Below, one piece after another: positions 9,911 through 20,376 of a DNA stretch of 64,000 nucleotides. Position numbers and translations under genes: made by a program. Where the stretch lies: assembly GCA_022059125.1 (NCBI GenBank), contig JAEUWY010000005.1, positions 682,001 to 746,000 on the forward strand, given 5' to 3'. The notes below the pieces were generated by a model. It made no database searches and was not told where the DNA came from. It saw only the letters and a list, made by a program, of their open reading frames with translations. The DNA is from Corynespora cassiicola (taxonomy: Eukaryota > Ascomycota > Dothideomycetes > Pleosporales > Corynesporascaceae). Numbering within the stretch: the first letter of the stretch is position 1; every line of letters starts with the position of its first letter.

Positions 9911-11112
9911 GCTGATCACAGCATATTCGAAGTGTGTTGGGTGGACGAGGCCTTGGGTTCCAGACGAATGAAACGGCAACTCAAAGACTTATGATGGCGA
10001 TTATTTGGAAGGAGGCTTACGGGGAAAGAAGTGGCAGGCTGTACGTCGCCAGGACGTTTCCTGTAATTTATTAATGGGAGGATGATTTTCTGATTCTGTA
10101 TAAAGAAATGAACAACAACTGACACGCGGGCGGATTACGAGGATGAGAGGATGTACTCGAGTGATAACCCACATCGCCTACCTAAGAATCCACCTACTAC
10201 TACCATTCCGACTTCCAGCAGCCAGACTGATGATCCACGACCCAAAGCCAACCTTCTCCAATCGGTAAGCACACCCGCCGATGATGGAGGGGCCGCCGAG
10301 AAGCTTATGCAGGTACCCTTCCGCGCTCAGCCGATCGCAACATCATCACCACATTCGAAAACCCGACCGACATGCAAAAAACGCTCCAAAGTCTGTCCGT
10401 CTCGCAAGGCGCGAAATGACGTTACCACTTTTTAAAGTTGGGGTAAGGTTCAGCATGTGGCGCCCGAGCAAATCAAGACGAGGCGCAGCATGTTCCCAGG
10501 CCAGCCCGGCAGCCGTGTGGGTCTTGGGCATGGAGGGTACAGGGAGGTACAGGGCGGGTTGACGCGTCGCCAGACAAAGCATAAGAGGACGTCAAGTCCC
10601 CAGAACTTCTCCCTCAGTTCACGCATTTCACATTTCCCATCCGTTTTTTTTTATCGCAGAGAGACTGACCAGAAAGAGTGCGCAGCAGCAGCAGCAGCAG
10701 AATTAGCTATTATGGCGAATGCGAATGCAGAGAATGCAAACGAGACGCGGGCTTGTGTGCCTTTGCCTCGTACCCTTCTCATACCACACCTATAAAAACA
10801 AGGGTCCTTCAATCCCATCCATCCTTCTCATCAAAACATTACAAAGGGTGGTTTTTCCCCGAATCCAATCCCGCCCTCCCCCCCAAAGAGAAAAAAAGAC
10901 ATCAATCCATCCTGCAAGGTATAAGGCGCCCCCTTTGGTATATCCCAAACGAATGACAACGTCGCGTCGTAAAAGACCGTCGGTAAAAAAAAGAAAAAAG
11001 AACCAAGCCAACTAATCAAACATCAACATCTCGCGCCGCCCGCTAAAGAGTTCTGCGTTTTTGGTTGGCATTGCGAGCTCTACGAGCTGGCAATGGGGCT
11101 GCGTTGGTCGCT
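9911..11112. other. Intergenic, no convincing gene
   Basis: About 1.2 kb between convergent genes. It should hold the 3' ends of the aldo-keto reductase and the GPI-type protein. Several overlapping short frames (for example 10151-10435 and 10457-10795) are not supported by any motif. A (CAG)n run lies near 10682-10700. Confidence 0.5.
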
Positions 11113-11824
11113 CTACAGAGCCAGCATGCCGAGGAACCCGACGACGGCAGCAGCACCGGCACCCAAAAAGGCCGTGGGGAGCGCAGCAGCAGCACCGCCG
11201 GTCGCATCATCTGCCGACCCCGTCGCAGTTCCGGACGGGGCGTCCGTGTTGGCGCCTCCGGTGGATCCCAGGGTCGCCGACGAGACGGTGGAGATGGTGG
11301 TCGAGTTGACGCGCACGGTGGAGCTGGAGCCCACGCTCGGGCTCGCGGCCGAGGACGACTCGGGCGCAGAGGTGGGCGCCGGGGTCGACGAGGGGGCGGC
11401 CGACGAGGTGGTCGACAGGGCCGTAGTCAGGGCGGGCGTCTCGGCGGGGTAGAGCTGCGGGAGGTAGCTCTTCACGTCCGAGGGGAGGGCCTGGTACCAC
11501 GAGGGGATGTTGCCGGCCGAGATGGAGGACTCGAGCTCAGCGGCGAAGGAGACGGGGTCGGCGAGGGCGAGGGAGATGGATTCCTGGGGGATGGCGGTGG
11601 CGAGGACGAGGAGGACCGAGGAGCCAACGCTGACGGACGTGTTAGCAAGATGCGCCTCTTCATTTCGATTTTGTTTTTTTGGGGGAGGGTTTCCCCAGAT
11701 TTCAAGATTGCTGGTGGTTTGTTTGTTGGTCGAGTTCGGCTGGTGGGACTCACGCATCGGTAGGGAGCTGGGCAGACACGCCGGCAGCGGCCAGGGCGGC
11801 CAACAGGGTCGACTTGAATTGCAT
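11113..11824 (-). CDS. GPI-type Ser/Thr/Ala-rich cell wall protein
   Basis: Two exons on the minus strand, 11824-11754 and 11629-11113, give 195 residues; the 124-nt intron has a CTAAC branch site. The N-terminus MQFKSTLLAALAAAGVSAQ is a clear signal peptide. A folded stretch of about 60 residues follows (ending PSWYQALPSDVKSYLPQLYP), then a Ser/Thr/Ala/Pro-rich region likely to be O-glycosylated. The C-terminus ends in a hydrophobic tail (FLGAGAAAVVGFLGMLAL) after small residues, as required for GPI attachment. The SWYQALPSDVKSYL type motif recurs in fungal GPI wall proteins of unknown function. Location at the plasma membrane or wall is inferred. Codon use is very GC-rich at third positions. 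Confidence 0.85.
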
Positions 11825-12211
11825 CTTGTCGGGATCAAACGCTGCGAGATTACTCTGAGATGAACGAGTGTGGAGAAAGAGCAGGTTGGACGCGCGGTAG
11901 CGGATTGCGATGGACGGCAAAGGGAGCGAGAGAGCGACCGAAGGCGGGAGGGAGATTCAAAGGGTCAGAAGAGAGAGGAGCTTGAAGCGCGGATCCTGGC
12001 TCTATTTGAAACGGCTTCGACAAGGGCGGCGGCAAACCACTAGAGAGTCGACTTCACGATGGGCGGCAGGGCAGGTGTGAGCTGGGCGGCTAAGCTGCCG
12101 TGGCAGACCTTTTTAAATTAGCTGTCCAGAGGAGCGGCGCATCTCATGCACTGCCGGATTCTCGACTCCAAAGCGCGGCTCTTTTTTTTTCTCTTTGGTC
12201 CCCGGTGGCTG

Positions 12212-12255
12212 AGCTGCTGCTGGCTGCTGCTGGCTGCTGCTGGCTGCTGCTGTTG
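12212..12255. repeat. CTG-rich short tandem repeat
   Basis: About four copies of a 10-base unit, ctggctgctg, in tandem, continuing into degenerate tgctg units. It lies in noncoding DNA. Confidence 0.85.
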
Positions 12256-12794
12256 CTACTACTGCTTACCATTGCGACGCCAGCCCGATGGTCCTCCAAC
12301 CTCCAAACCCGCAGGCAGCGAGGCCCACGACCGACCGCCCAGCCTTGCATCGCCAACTCGTGGTCGCCAACACACTACCGTCGACGGCCGCCGGCCATGT
12401 TGCCATGGGACCATGAGGCGAGATGAGATGATAATGCTAGACGCGGGTAGGTGGGCGGCCAGGCCAATCAGCGGCCGGCCTCGGGCATCTAGGGAGGCCT
12501 CATTTCCACTTTTTAAGCACCGCACGGCGCGGGACCTGTCCATGGCCACCAGTTTGCTCACGCCGAACCGAAGTCGGGCTTGGAGACGCTGTGTAGCCTC
12601 GGGATTCGAAAAGAGCTGGGGAGCGATGCTGATGCCGACGATGATGCAAGGCGCAGTCGTGTCGCATGTGTGGAGGCTTGTGGGCGTTGGGTTGCGTTGG
12701 CGCTGGGGAGCCGCACGTCATTGGAGACACGCATGGCGACGACTCCACCCGTCGGGTACTTTTGGTTTCTATTTACACCTCGCAGCCAGCTGGT

Positions 12795-12826
12795 TGCCTG
12801 TCTGCCTGCCTGCCTGCCTGTCTGCG
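12795..12826. repeat. TGCC/TGTC tetranucleotide repeat
   Basis: A run of tgcc and tgtc units, interrupted by two c-to-t variants. Runs of the same type recur near 15403-15430 and 23949-23960. Confidence 0.85.
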
Positions 12827-13951
12827 CGCGCACGCCGGCACTGGGCCCCAAAGAGCCGAAGCACCATTTGAGCCGCATACTATTGGACTCCACACCCGCG
12901 CAGCCGAAGGCCAGCAAAGTATTGCCTAGCCACTTACACATTGCCCATCGCAATTACACAAGAGAACATGGCAGCCGCCATTCCTCTCCCCAGCCGGAAG
13001 TCGGCTGACAGCACAATCCTTCGTGGTCGCTGGCTGCCATGGGGGCTCGTGCCTGAACGGGACTGGCTCGCCGCATGGGGGCCCTTTTCTTTCCTCTTCC
13101 TCTTACCTCAGCCCGCCGTCTTCGTGAGCCTGTCCCAAGTCCGACACCATAGAGTCCGGATCGTGCCATTGAGTACAAGTTCGTCCACCGCCGCTGCATC
13201 TCGTGCGAAGGATGGGAGCTCCTCTTCTGGCGGGCAGTTTCTTTCTGGGAAGAGAAAGGGGGCCTTGGTGGCAATGGGCATCAACATCATTTCGGAGCCT
13301 GTAAGTGACTAAGTAGTAGGTGGGTACGGTTGTGCAAGATGCAGTCCATCTGCGATTGTAAGTATATGTATGCTGCAGCCTCGCGGACACGTTCACTTCA
13401 GGTCGGTTTCCATATCTTTTACCTAACAATATATATTTGATGCTCTCTATTCTGCTAGACTCCGTCGCTCCTTGACCGCATCTTCTCAGCACGCAAGCAA
13501 AGAGCATGTTCCGTTTCCCTGTTTCACTGTTTCAACGGACATTGCATCCGGGGCGCAGCGTGCCAGTCACGACGGCTGCTCGTACCATGGGCAGATACGG
13601 ACTTTGCGCCTTGTCCGTCTGATTCTCTGTATACATAATCCGACGATCATTTCCCGCCCTTTAGCTGCTGCTTTCCAAACCACCGCCTGTCTTTTCTGAA
13701 TCGCTCTGTTACACGTCTATACGCCACTCGTTTCCCCTATACCTCACCCTTAGTCCCTCTTTTTCTGCGCCACAGCTCCATGATTTGATTCGAAGAGATA
13801 GAAGGAAGAATAGTACGCAGATATAACACCATACTAGTATCGCCACAGCCAACAATATACACTCCAGCATAGACCCCAACTCCAAATCAAATCAATTCTC
13901 TCTGCATCAAACCTACCCTCTACATCTCAAAACCCTACTACATCTGCCAGC

Positions 13952-14422
13952 ATGCCGCCCCCGGCAGAACTAGTCGCGCGCAGCATGTCACAAACCACCA
14001 ACAAAATCGGCTCCATCGTCGGCATCATCCTCTCCGTCATCGTCGTCGCCGCCCTCATGATCGCCATCCTCTGGCGCTCCATGGCCATTGGCGAGCGCGA
14101 AGAGAGCATGGTCGACACCTTCAAGCGCGTGGGCCACCGCCACCACGAGAGCGTGCAGGTAAACTACCTGGCCACGCTCTCCGAGACGGAGATGCAGGAG
14201 CTGAGGAAGGAGTCGGGGCCGAGTGGGAGCGATGCCGAGAGTGTTAGTGGGAAGAGCTATGGGGGTAGCACGCTGAATGGGTCGGATAGGGAGGATGAGA
14301 AGGATAGGGATTGGGAGAAGGAGAGGGATTTTGAAAAGGAGCCTCGTGGGGACTTTGAGAAGGAGTCTAGGCAAGAGTACGAGAGGGAACCGCGGCCTGA
14401 CTACGGACGGGACCGGGTGTAG
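13952..14422 (+). CDS. Small single-pass membrane protein with charged C-terminal tail
   Basis: A single exon of 156 codons. Residues about 18-41 (IGSIVGIILSVIVVAALMIAIL) form one transmembrane helix with glycines, a layout common in small fungal plasma-membrane proteins. The short N-terminus has no typical signal peptide, so the helix is probably a signal anchor. The C-terminal half is very hydrophilic and repeats an (D/E)-F/W/Y-E-K-E/R pattern (DWEKERDFEKEP, DFEKESRQEYEREP). I do not recognise a named family. The start is preceded by a long pyrimidine/CA-rich leader and is the first in-frame ATG of the frame. Confidence 0.7.
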   Translation: MPPPAELVARSMSQTTNKIGSIVGIILSVIVVAALMIAILWRSMAIGEREESMVDTFKRVGHRHHESVQVNYLATLSETEMQELRKESGPSGSDAESVSGKSYGGSTLNGSDREDEKDRDWEKERDFEKEPRGDFEKESRQEYEREPRPDYGRDRV

Positions 14423-15402
14423 GTGACGTGAGAACTTGTGTTGCATGCTTTGGTGCCAGAAAGACACTGCAGAGTCAATGTCTAACTGCAGAAACTGGGC
14501 AACGATGAGCGGGCCTGAAAATGCCCGTAACGTAAACGAGTGGAGCGAGCGACGACGACGACGACAACGACTACCCTTTCCTTACATTCTCTCTTCTTCT
14601 TCTGACACTGGTCACTTTCATACCCAACTTTCATACTCTCCTTGATTCTATTGTGTAATCTTCCTAGACATTCAAGATATCCCCGTTACTTTCTCCTCTC
14701 CGGTAGCGTTGCACTCTACTACAAAAGTTCTTAATCCCGTCATTGCAAGAAGAACCAGAAACTTTACACTTTGCTTGTACATCGTGCATAGCACATCCGT
14801 ACCACGAGTGCTCATCCGCTCTCGTAAACGCGCTCATTTCTTCTCCCGAAGGTAACACCCGCCGTTACACGACACATCTCGCTCCGCGGAACGAGCCAAA
14901 TGATGCAGCAAACAACACCACATCACTTTTTACTTTCCACCAAGGGCAAGGAGGATGCATGTACTTTGAGAAAATGCGCGTTCCTCCGACGAACAGACTC
15001 GAGCATACAGCACCCTGCCGCCTCTGCCGCCCATGGTCCCTCCAAAGGCGCGTGTACCGAGTACAACCATTACAGCGGTGCCCTGGCGATGGTGCAGTGT
15101 TGCACGCCACCACTTTCTTGACCTAGGACGGCTTGTCCTCTAAGAAACCCCCGGTAAACCTTGCCTATAATAGTCATCATGATGGTCGCACCCTTACAAT
15201 GCGCGTTCCCATGCGAAGGCACTGACCCAGAGTCCCTCATGCCAGCTGGCTCATGCAAAGCACAGCGTCGGACAATGTGGCGAACAGCAGCAAAAGAAGG
15301 AGACAAGAGGATCGCGGGTCGCCTAAACTAGGAATTTCCGCTTCGTATTCTCAGCGCTCGCGTGTCTCGCTCGCCTACTGCCTGTGCTTGGGTCCTACGT
15401 CG

Positions 15403-15430
15403 CTGCCTGCCTGCCTGTCTGCCTGTGCCT
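15403..15430. repeat. TGCC/TGTC tetranucleotide repeat
   Basis: Tandem gcctgcctgcctgtctgcctg units in noncoding DNA, the same type as at 12795. Confidence 0.85.
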
Positions 15431-15719
15431 CTCCGTCTCCCCACTCACTCCAGCCCTGCGAGCCGCCGAGTTCTTTTCCCAATCTGCACCTCGACTGCAC
15501 ACTGTCGAAACTCTCTTTTTTGTTTTGTCCTGGTGCATTCTCCCGGCGTCACCATTTCTTCAGCACGCGGACGGATACGAGATCCTGGAGCCTAACCCGG
15601 AGCGCATCTCGCGAATACCACTCATCACGTCGACTAGCAACCGCAACGGAGGCCGTGGGCTCGACCAACGCCACCACAGCGAAAGCAGTCGAGGCAAAGC
15701 AGACCCATTCGATCCATTC

Positions 15720-15745
15720 GAGAGAGAGAGAGAGAGAGAGAGAGA
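15720..15745. repeat. (GA)n microsatellite
   Basis: About twelve perfect GA units, 104 bases upstream of the probable start codon at 15849, so likely within the transcript leader. Confidence 0.9.
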
Positions 15746-15848
15746 AAAAAGACGCTCCTCGAACCTTCAATTCACCACTACCACCAACCAACCAAACAAA
15801 AAAAAAGAATCTGCCCAACCAACCACACCTCAGAAACCTCCACCATTC

Positions 15849-16238
15849 ATGGCCTCCGAAGACCCCGTATCCCACATCCCCTTCTCCCTCCCCCCACCCA
15901 CCCACACACTCCCCCCCAGCCCCCTCTCCCCCACGCCCACCCTCACAGCGCCCCTCAACCCCGCCGCCCCCCCTCCCCACACCTCCTTCCCCATCGGCAT
16001 CCCCATCGGCGTCACCCTGGGCGTGCTGGCCCGGCTGCTGGGGCTGCTGGCCTGGCTGGGCTGGGAGGGAAAGCTGAAGGGCAGGTGGGCGCGCCTGAGT
16101 CCGTATCGGAATCCGTATGCGGGGGCGGTGGAGAGGGAGGAGGAGGGGAGGAGGGTGGCAGTTGTGGAGGCGGGGAGGAGGGAGAGGGGGGTGACTTTGG
16201 TGGGGAGGGGGGAGGTGAGGGTTGGTGATAAGGCGTGA
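15849..16238 (+). CDS. Small proline-rich single-pass membrane protein
   Basis: The ATG at 15849 gives 129 codons. The frame is open much further upstream, but that part translates the TGCC and GA repeats and a leader-like sequence, so I choose this ATG. Residues about 8-50 are Pro/Ser/Thr-rich. A hydrophobic segment, PIGIPIGVTLGVLARLLGLL, spans residues about 51-70 and is extended by AWLGW. The tail is basic with many Arg and Gly. The GIPIGV-type glycine-spaced helix after a Pro/Ser-rich ectodomain recurs in small fungal membrane proteins of unknown function. A 369-codon frame on the opposite strand covers the same DNA, but is driven by the repeats. Moderate confidence only. Confidence 0.5.
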   Translation: MASEDPVSHIPFSLPPPTHTLPPSPLSPTPTLTAPLNPAAPPPHTSFPIGIPIGVTLGVLARLLGLLAWLGWEGKLKGRWARLSPYRNPYAGAVEREEEGRRVAVVEAGRRERGVTLVGRGEVRVGDKA

Positions 16239-16635
16239 TTGGGGTTCTTTTCTTCTTCTTCTTCTTCTTCTTCTTCTTCTTCTTCTTTTTTGGAGGGGAG
16301 GGGAGGTGGTTTGGATGGGGAGTCTGGACTTGTGGGGATTGGTAGTGCAGAGACGAACCGAAATGTGTGGATTGGATTGGGGAGGGTGTATATCTACTGC
16401 TTTGGATCTATGTATATGCTCTACCGGGTATCCACCATGGTAATCGTGTACAGAAGAAGCCCATGGAAAAGAAGTCGGGCACAAAGGAAGGGTAATGAAC
16501 GAAAAGTATGCAAGCGTATTGTAGTTGAGAAAGAGACCGAGGTCCAAAGGAAGTTGCAAGTTACAACTGAACCAAAACATGTCCTGACTGCAAAGGGTTT
16601 CAGGCCAAGGACTTGATAGTAGATAGACCAGCATC
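16239..16635. other. Convergent 3' intergenic with TTC repeat
   Basis: About 400 bases between two genes ending toward each other. It begins with a TTC repeat (16251-16286) within about 15 bases of the upstream stop codon; otherwise nothing seen. Confidence 0.6.
16251..16286. repeat. (TTC)n microsatellite
   Basis: Twelve or so uninterrupted TTC units directly after the stop codon of the small membrane protein, presumably in its 3' untranslated region. Confidence 0.9.
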
Positions 16636-17627
16636 TTAATCCGGCATGCCTCCCTCAAAATGAATCTCTATTTTATCAGGCCGAGGTGACGAAGATACTA
16701 GTCGGTAGGTTTCACGCGGTTCGGGCGAGGGGTGCGAACTGGACGTCGGCTGGCGGTGCGGGACATCCTCAAGAAAAGGTCTGTTGAGTGATCCCTCCTC
16801 AAGCTGCAAGTACAAGTCGACTGTTTCCAGTTCGATGCATTTGGAACAAACATCTTCGTTCCGGGAGTCTTTATTGTGGTATGCTTTGGTCTTGTATACC
16901 CTCAGCGCTAATGCTTCAACATCGGCCCTCAGGACCCAGTCGTTGGTGGTTTTCTTGCCAGGAGCAAGTGCATCGAGCTTTATTGGAGCCACTATTCCGC
17001 GGACTCCATTCGCTTCTAGGACGGCGCGACTGAAGTGATACTGTTTTTCAACCTCTTCCATAAGCTGGCAAATTAGCTAGACTCACCACGAAGGTGTACT
17101 ATACTCACCAGCGCTTGGGCGTAGAAGCAATCCCCACATCCTGCAATAAGGCGCACTCGAGGATTGTGTGCATACACACTGATGGTGTATCCGCAGTATA
17201 TACAACAGCGAGGTGCAACCCAAAGCCACAACCTCCTGTAGACGAGAGAACCCAGACTGGGATGCACCGAATTTGGACCGTACTTGATGAAATGGGCAAA
17301 GGGGAGATTGAACAGGTTGTTGAATTTTACTAGATAAGCGCAGTAGCTCTCCACCAGGCTCCTGGTATGCCTCGAGGTGAGGGCAAGAGTATTGAAGGGG
17401 TGCTGAATGCTGGCAATGGTAAACAGGTCATCGGCAAAGCGGTTGAAGTCAGGCGGTGCAGTCAAGTTCGTATGGTAGCTGTGCTTCACAAGCGCCCGCT
17501 CGGGGAAGTCGTAGGTGCTTTGGCGTTCAGTGAGCCCGGGTAGCCGTGACCGAGGAATGATGAGGTGTGACAGGATGTTATTGAAGACCTCGACTGGGAG
17601 TGACTCAAACTTGCTCTGGCCGGCCAT
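16636..17627 (-). CDS. F-box-like protein with cysteine pairs
   Basis: Two exons on the minus strand, 17627-17109 and 17064-16636, separated by a 44-nt intron (GTGAGT...CCAG), give 315 residues. The N-terminus FESLPVEVFNNILSHLI is an F-box-like motif, the usual docking site for Skp1 in SCF ubiquitin ligases. The middle contains CCIYCGYTISVYAHN followed by CGDCF, and later CSKCIELETVDLYL, so two zinc-binding pairs are likely. The C-terminus is polar and Ser/Pro-rich. The frame is open 72 codons upstream, but the ATG at 17627 has a good context and starts directly before the F-box. The target is unknown. It is divergent from the SIR2 gene. Confidence 0.8.
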
Positions 17628-18181
17628 GGGACTGGAGTTCAAGGGAACGGGAGGGCTCGAGGAGAAGAGGGACAGGAGCGAAGGGCACAGTTTATCAAGA
17701 CACAGACGGCACAGCCGACATCTTATGCATCGGCACGGCAAAGCGGTGAAAATGGACGGTATACCGATTGATATACGGTCCTGGGATGTGTACCTCGTGT
17801 TGCCCCTCGTCTGGCGTTGACGTTGCTTTTTCTCCCTCTCCAACTATGCAGAGTGGCAGGGCTGCATGCATGCGTCCGGCGCGGTCGAACAGCCATCTTG
17901 CATGGCCGGCGGATCGAGATTGGACGGCAGACTCTGCCATTCCATCTCCCATCGTCCGGGCTGCCGGTTGTATTCGAGCAAAAAAGATGAGAAAGTGACG
18001 AAGCGCATTTACGTGCAACCCGTCTCTGGCCGGCTATGTGAGGCCAGATGGACCTTTCCGGAAGAGGACTAGCGCTCCAGACAGCCCCGGGGGCTACCGC
18101 TCACCTGCTTCGACCACCATTTGCCTTCCGACACCAAGACTTTCCTTTCTCACCCGGAGGCGCGGAGCCCAACACACAGGC
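17628..18181. promoter_or_regulatory. Divergent promoter region, F-box gene / SIR2 gene
   Basis: A 554-base region between two start codons pointing away from each other. Both promoters must lie here or in the leaders. No recognisable coding frame; no factor site is assigned. Confidence 0.45.
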
Positions 18182-19767
18182 ATGGCTGGTCAAACTGCCT
18201 CTGGCGGCGTCATGGTGCAAGATGCCGTGCCTGCGCCCTCTGTGGCCGAGCCCGTCCGCGACAGCGCGTACGATGCGACCAAGGCATCCAACGGCAGCGC
18301 GCCCGCCGCTCCCAAGGACGAAGCCGACGACGGCGACGACTGGGAGTCGGCGTCGCTGTACGAGGAGATTCTCGACGAAGCCGAGGCCTTTGAGTACTCC
18401 ACCGACGGTGAGTCGCCCTTCGCCTCCAACCCCCTCTGCCCCCTCCCCCCCCCCCTCGTTCGGCAATTGACTATCGATAGGGAGAGATGTTTGTACCGCC
18501 GAAGAGGCACGTCAGATCAGGGCCCGCCTGCATGAGGTTGGCACGAGCCAATTCGTCCTCGAATACATCACCCGCGAGAAGAGCACTGCGCGTAAGCTAT
18601 GTGCCGCCTTCGGAGTGAGGATCCCTTGCTTCATGGCAAACTTCCCCGACGAGGCCTTCTATCAGCTGCTTGGACACGCCATAAGTCGAGAGCTGAACAA
18701 GCGCCGGCGCTTGGAGGACTACAAGACCATCGACGACGCAGCAAAGCTGCTGCGGGAGCGCAAGAATGTCATGGTCATCACGGGCGCAGGCATCTCCACG
18801 AGTCTGGGCATCCCTGACTTCCGTTCAAAGAACACGGGTTTCTACTCCAAGCTCCTTGACATGGGCTACTCGGAGCCGGAACAAGTCTTTGACCTGGAAA
18901 ACTTCGACACGGATCCGACCACCTTCTACAATCTTGCTGGCGAGATCATCCCCGACTTGAACAAGTGGTCGCCAACGCATGAATTTATCCGGCTGCTGCA
19001 GGACAAAGACAAACTCCTGACCAATTACACGCAGAACATTGACAACATCGAGTCGCATGCTGGCATCAGGAGGGAGAAGCTGATCCAGTGCCACGGCTCG
19101 TGGGCGACTGCCACATGTCGCAAGTGCAAGTACCAGGTCCCCGGACAGGAGATTTTCGATGCTGTGCGCACCCACAAGCCCGCCGAGTGCCCTCGCTGTC
19201 TCGAGGAAATCGCCAACCACAAGCCTGGCATGAAGCGGAAGCGCAGCTCCAATGGTGGCAAAAAGCGGCGCAACCCCGGCGAAGATGATTCAGACTCGGA
19301 TGGAGCCTACGACATTCCCCAGCCGGGAATCATGAAGCCTGACATTACCTTCTTTGGCGAGGCGCTCCCGTCCAAGTTCTTCGACCGCCTCAAGGACGAA
19401 GACCGAGACAAGGTCGATCTCGTCATCGTCATTGGCACCAGCATGAAGGTTGCTCCCGTGTCCGAGATTCCTAACTTCCTGCCGCGCGATGTTCCGCAGA
19501 TCTACATTTCGCGAGATGTAAGTGCTTTCTGAATTTCCTCCCAACGTCGACTGACTGATAATCTAGCCTATCCACCACATCAACTTCGACATCAATCTCC
19601 TCGGAGACTGCGATGTGGTCGTTGCGGAGCTTGCTCGCCGCGCCGGATGGGAACTCAGACACAAAATGATACCAGAGGGGCAGGTCATTGATGTGGAAAC
19701 GATTGACCTGGCGGACCGTAAATACAGTGTCAAAGTCCAGAGTCTGGCTCCAAAGTCGGATTCTTGA
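18182..19767 (+). CDS. SIR2: NAD-dependent histone deacetylase, Sir2/Hst1 type
   Basis: Three exons, 18182-18407, 18481-19517 and 19567-19767, give 487 residues; introns are 73 and 49 nt. The N-terminal third is acidic and then matches the region found before the catalytic core in yeast Sir2/Hst1. The core has [16 protein letters not shown] (NAD binding), [10 protein letters not shown], the catalytic His in QCHGSW, zinc-binding CRKC and [16 protein letters not shown], and [11 protein letters not shown]. An insertion after the second Cys pair is basic then acidic ([13 protein letters not shown], then EDDSDSDG), which looks like a nuclear localisation signal. The close match in the order and wording of these motifs makes the Sir2/Hst1 clade more likely than Hst2 or Hst3/4. 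Role: nuclear histone deacetylation and silencing. Confidence 0.95.
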
Positions 19768-20376
19768 TTCTGCTATTTTACGAGCGTAGATATCCATGGC
19801 GTTTGGGCATGCATGGCGACGGGTTTCTTGTACTGTTTACATTTGTTTCGCATCGGGGTCGTTGAGAGTTAGAATGGATGAGAGGGTCTAATGATGTGGG
19901 TGCTGGTCCTTGCCATGATCATGGGCGTTGGTAAGTTTTATGATTGATGGAGTGCACGAATGAATTCTTCTGTAGGGTTGGTAATTTGGTATGGAGGGTT
20001 CAAAAGGTCCGATACCATTCTCTTTCTCATATATGAATAGACTCCTTCACGCTGGGTACTGCATGGGCTTGCCATTCATTGGATCTTGTACATTGAGACC
20101 TTTCTCTAGCGTCCGGCCGCCACTGTCATGATGCCGACCGGGGAGGCATGGCCATCGCGGCTGTCAATGTGGTGTCTTGCTCCCGAGGGCGTCGCAGTAG
20201 CGGGCCAAACCCGTGGGGGGGTCCGATGTCCAACCAGGATTCAAGCTTTTTAAGGCTGGAGCGCCGCATTTTGAAAAAGTCTCGGCCCCACTCACAGGCC
20301 GCGCAAAGCTCAAGCTCCTCATCTACTCTTATAACCTCCCACCTTGCAAGCCACCCGCACTCTGTCTCTTGCCATT
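19768..20376. other. Intergenic, same-strand genes
   Basis: About 600 bases that should hold the 3' end of the deacetylase gene and the promoter of the RNase P subunit gene. No coding frame is convincing. Confidence 0.55.

Larger units (their letters stand above)
11825..13951. other. Long divergent intergenic region with microsatellites
   Basis: About 2.1 kb between the minus-strand GPI-type gene and the plus-strand membrane protein gene. It contains a period-10 ctggctgctg run (about 12212-12255) and a TGCC-type run (about 12795-12826). Open frames such as 12146-12871 are driven by these repeats and carry no domain. The last ~150 bases before 13952 are pyrimidine- and CA-rich, like a fungal 5' leader. 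Confidence 0.5.
14423..15848. other. Intergenic and probable long 5' leader
   Basis: About 1.4 kb with no domain-bearing frame. It includes a TGCC-type run (15403-15430) and a (GA)n tract (15720-15745). The final 100 bases are rich in accaacc and aaaaa and look like a fungal 5' untranslated leader for the next gene. Confidence 0.5.

Noticed and set aside
12146..12871. 241-codon plus-strand frame
   Set aside because: Translates the CTG and TGCC repeats and has no domain.
15549..16658. 369-codon minus-strand frame
   Set aside because: Antisense to the small membrane protein; Arg runs come from the TTC repeat and it overlaps 3' regions.
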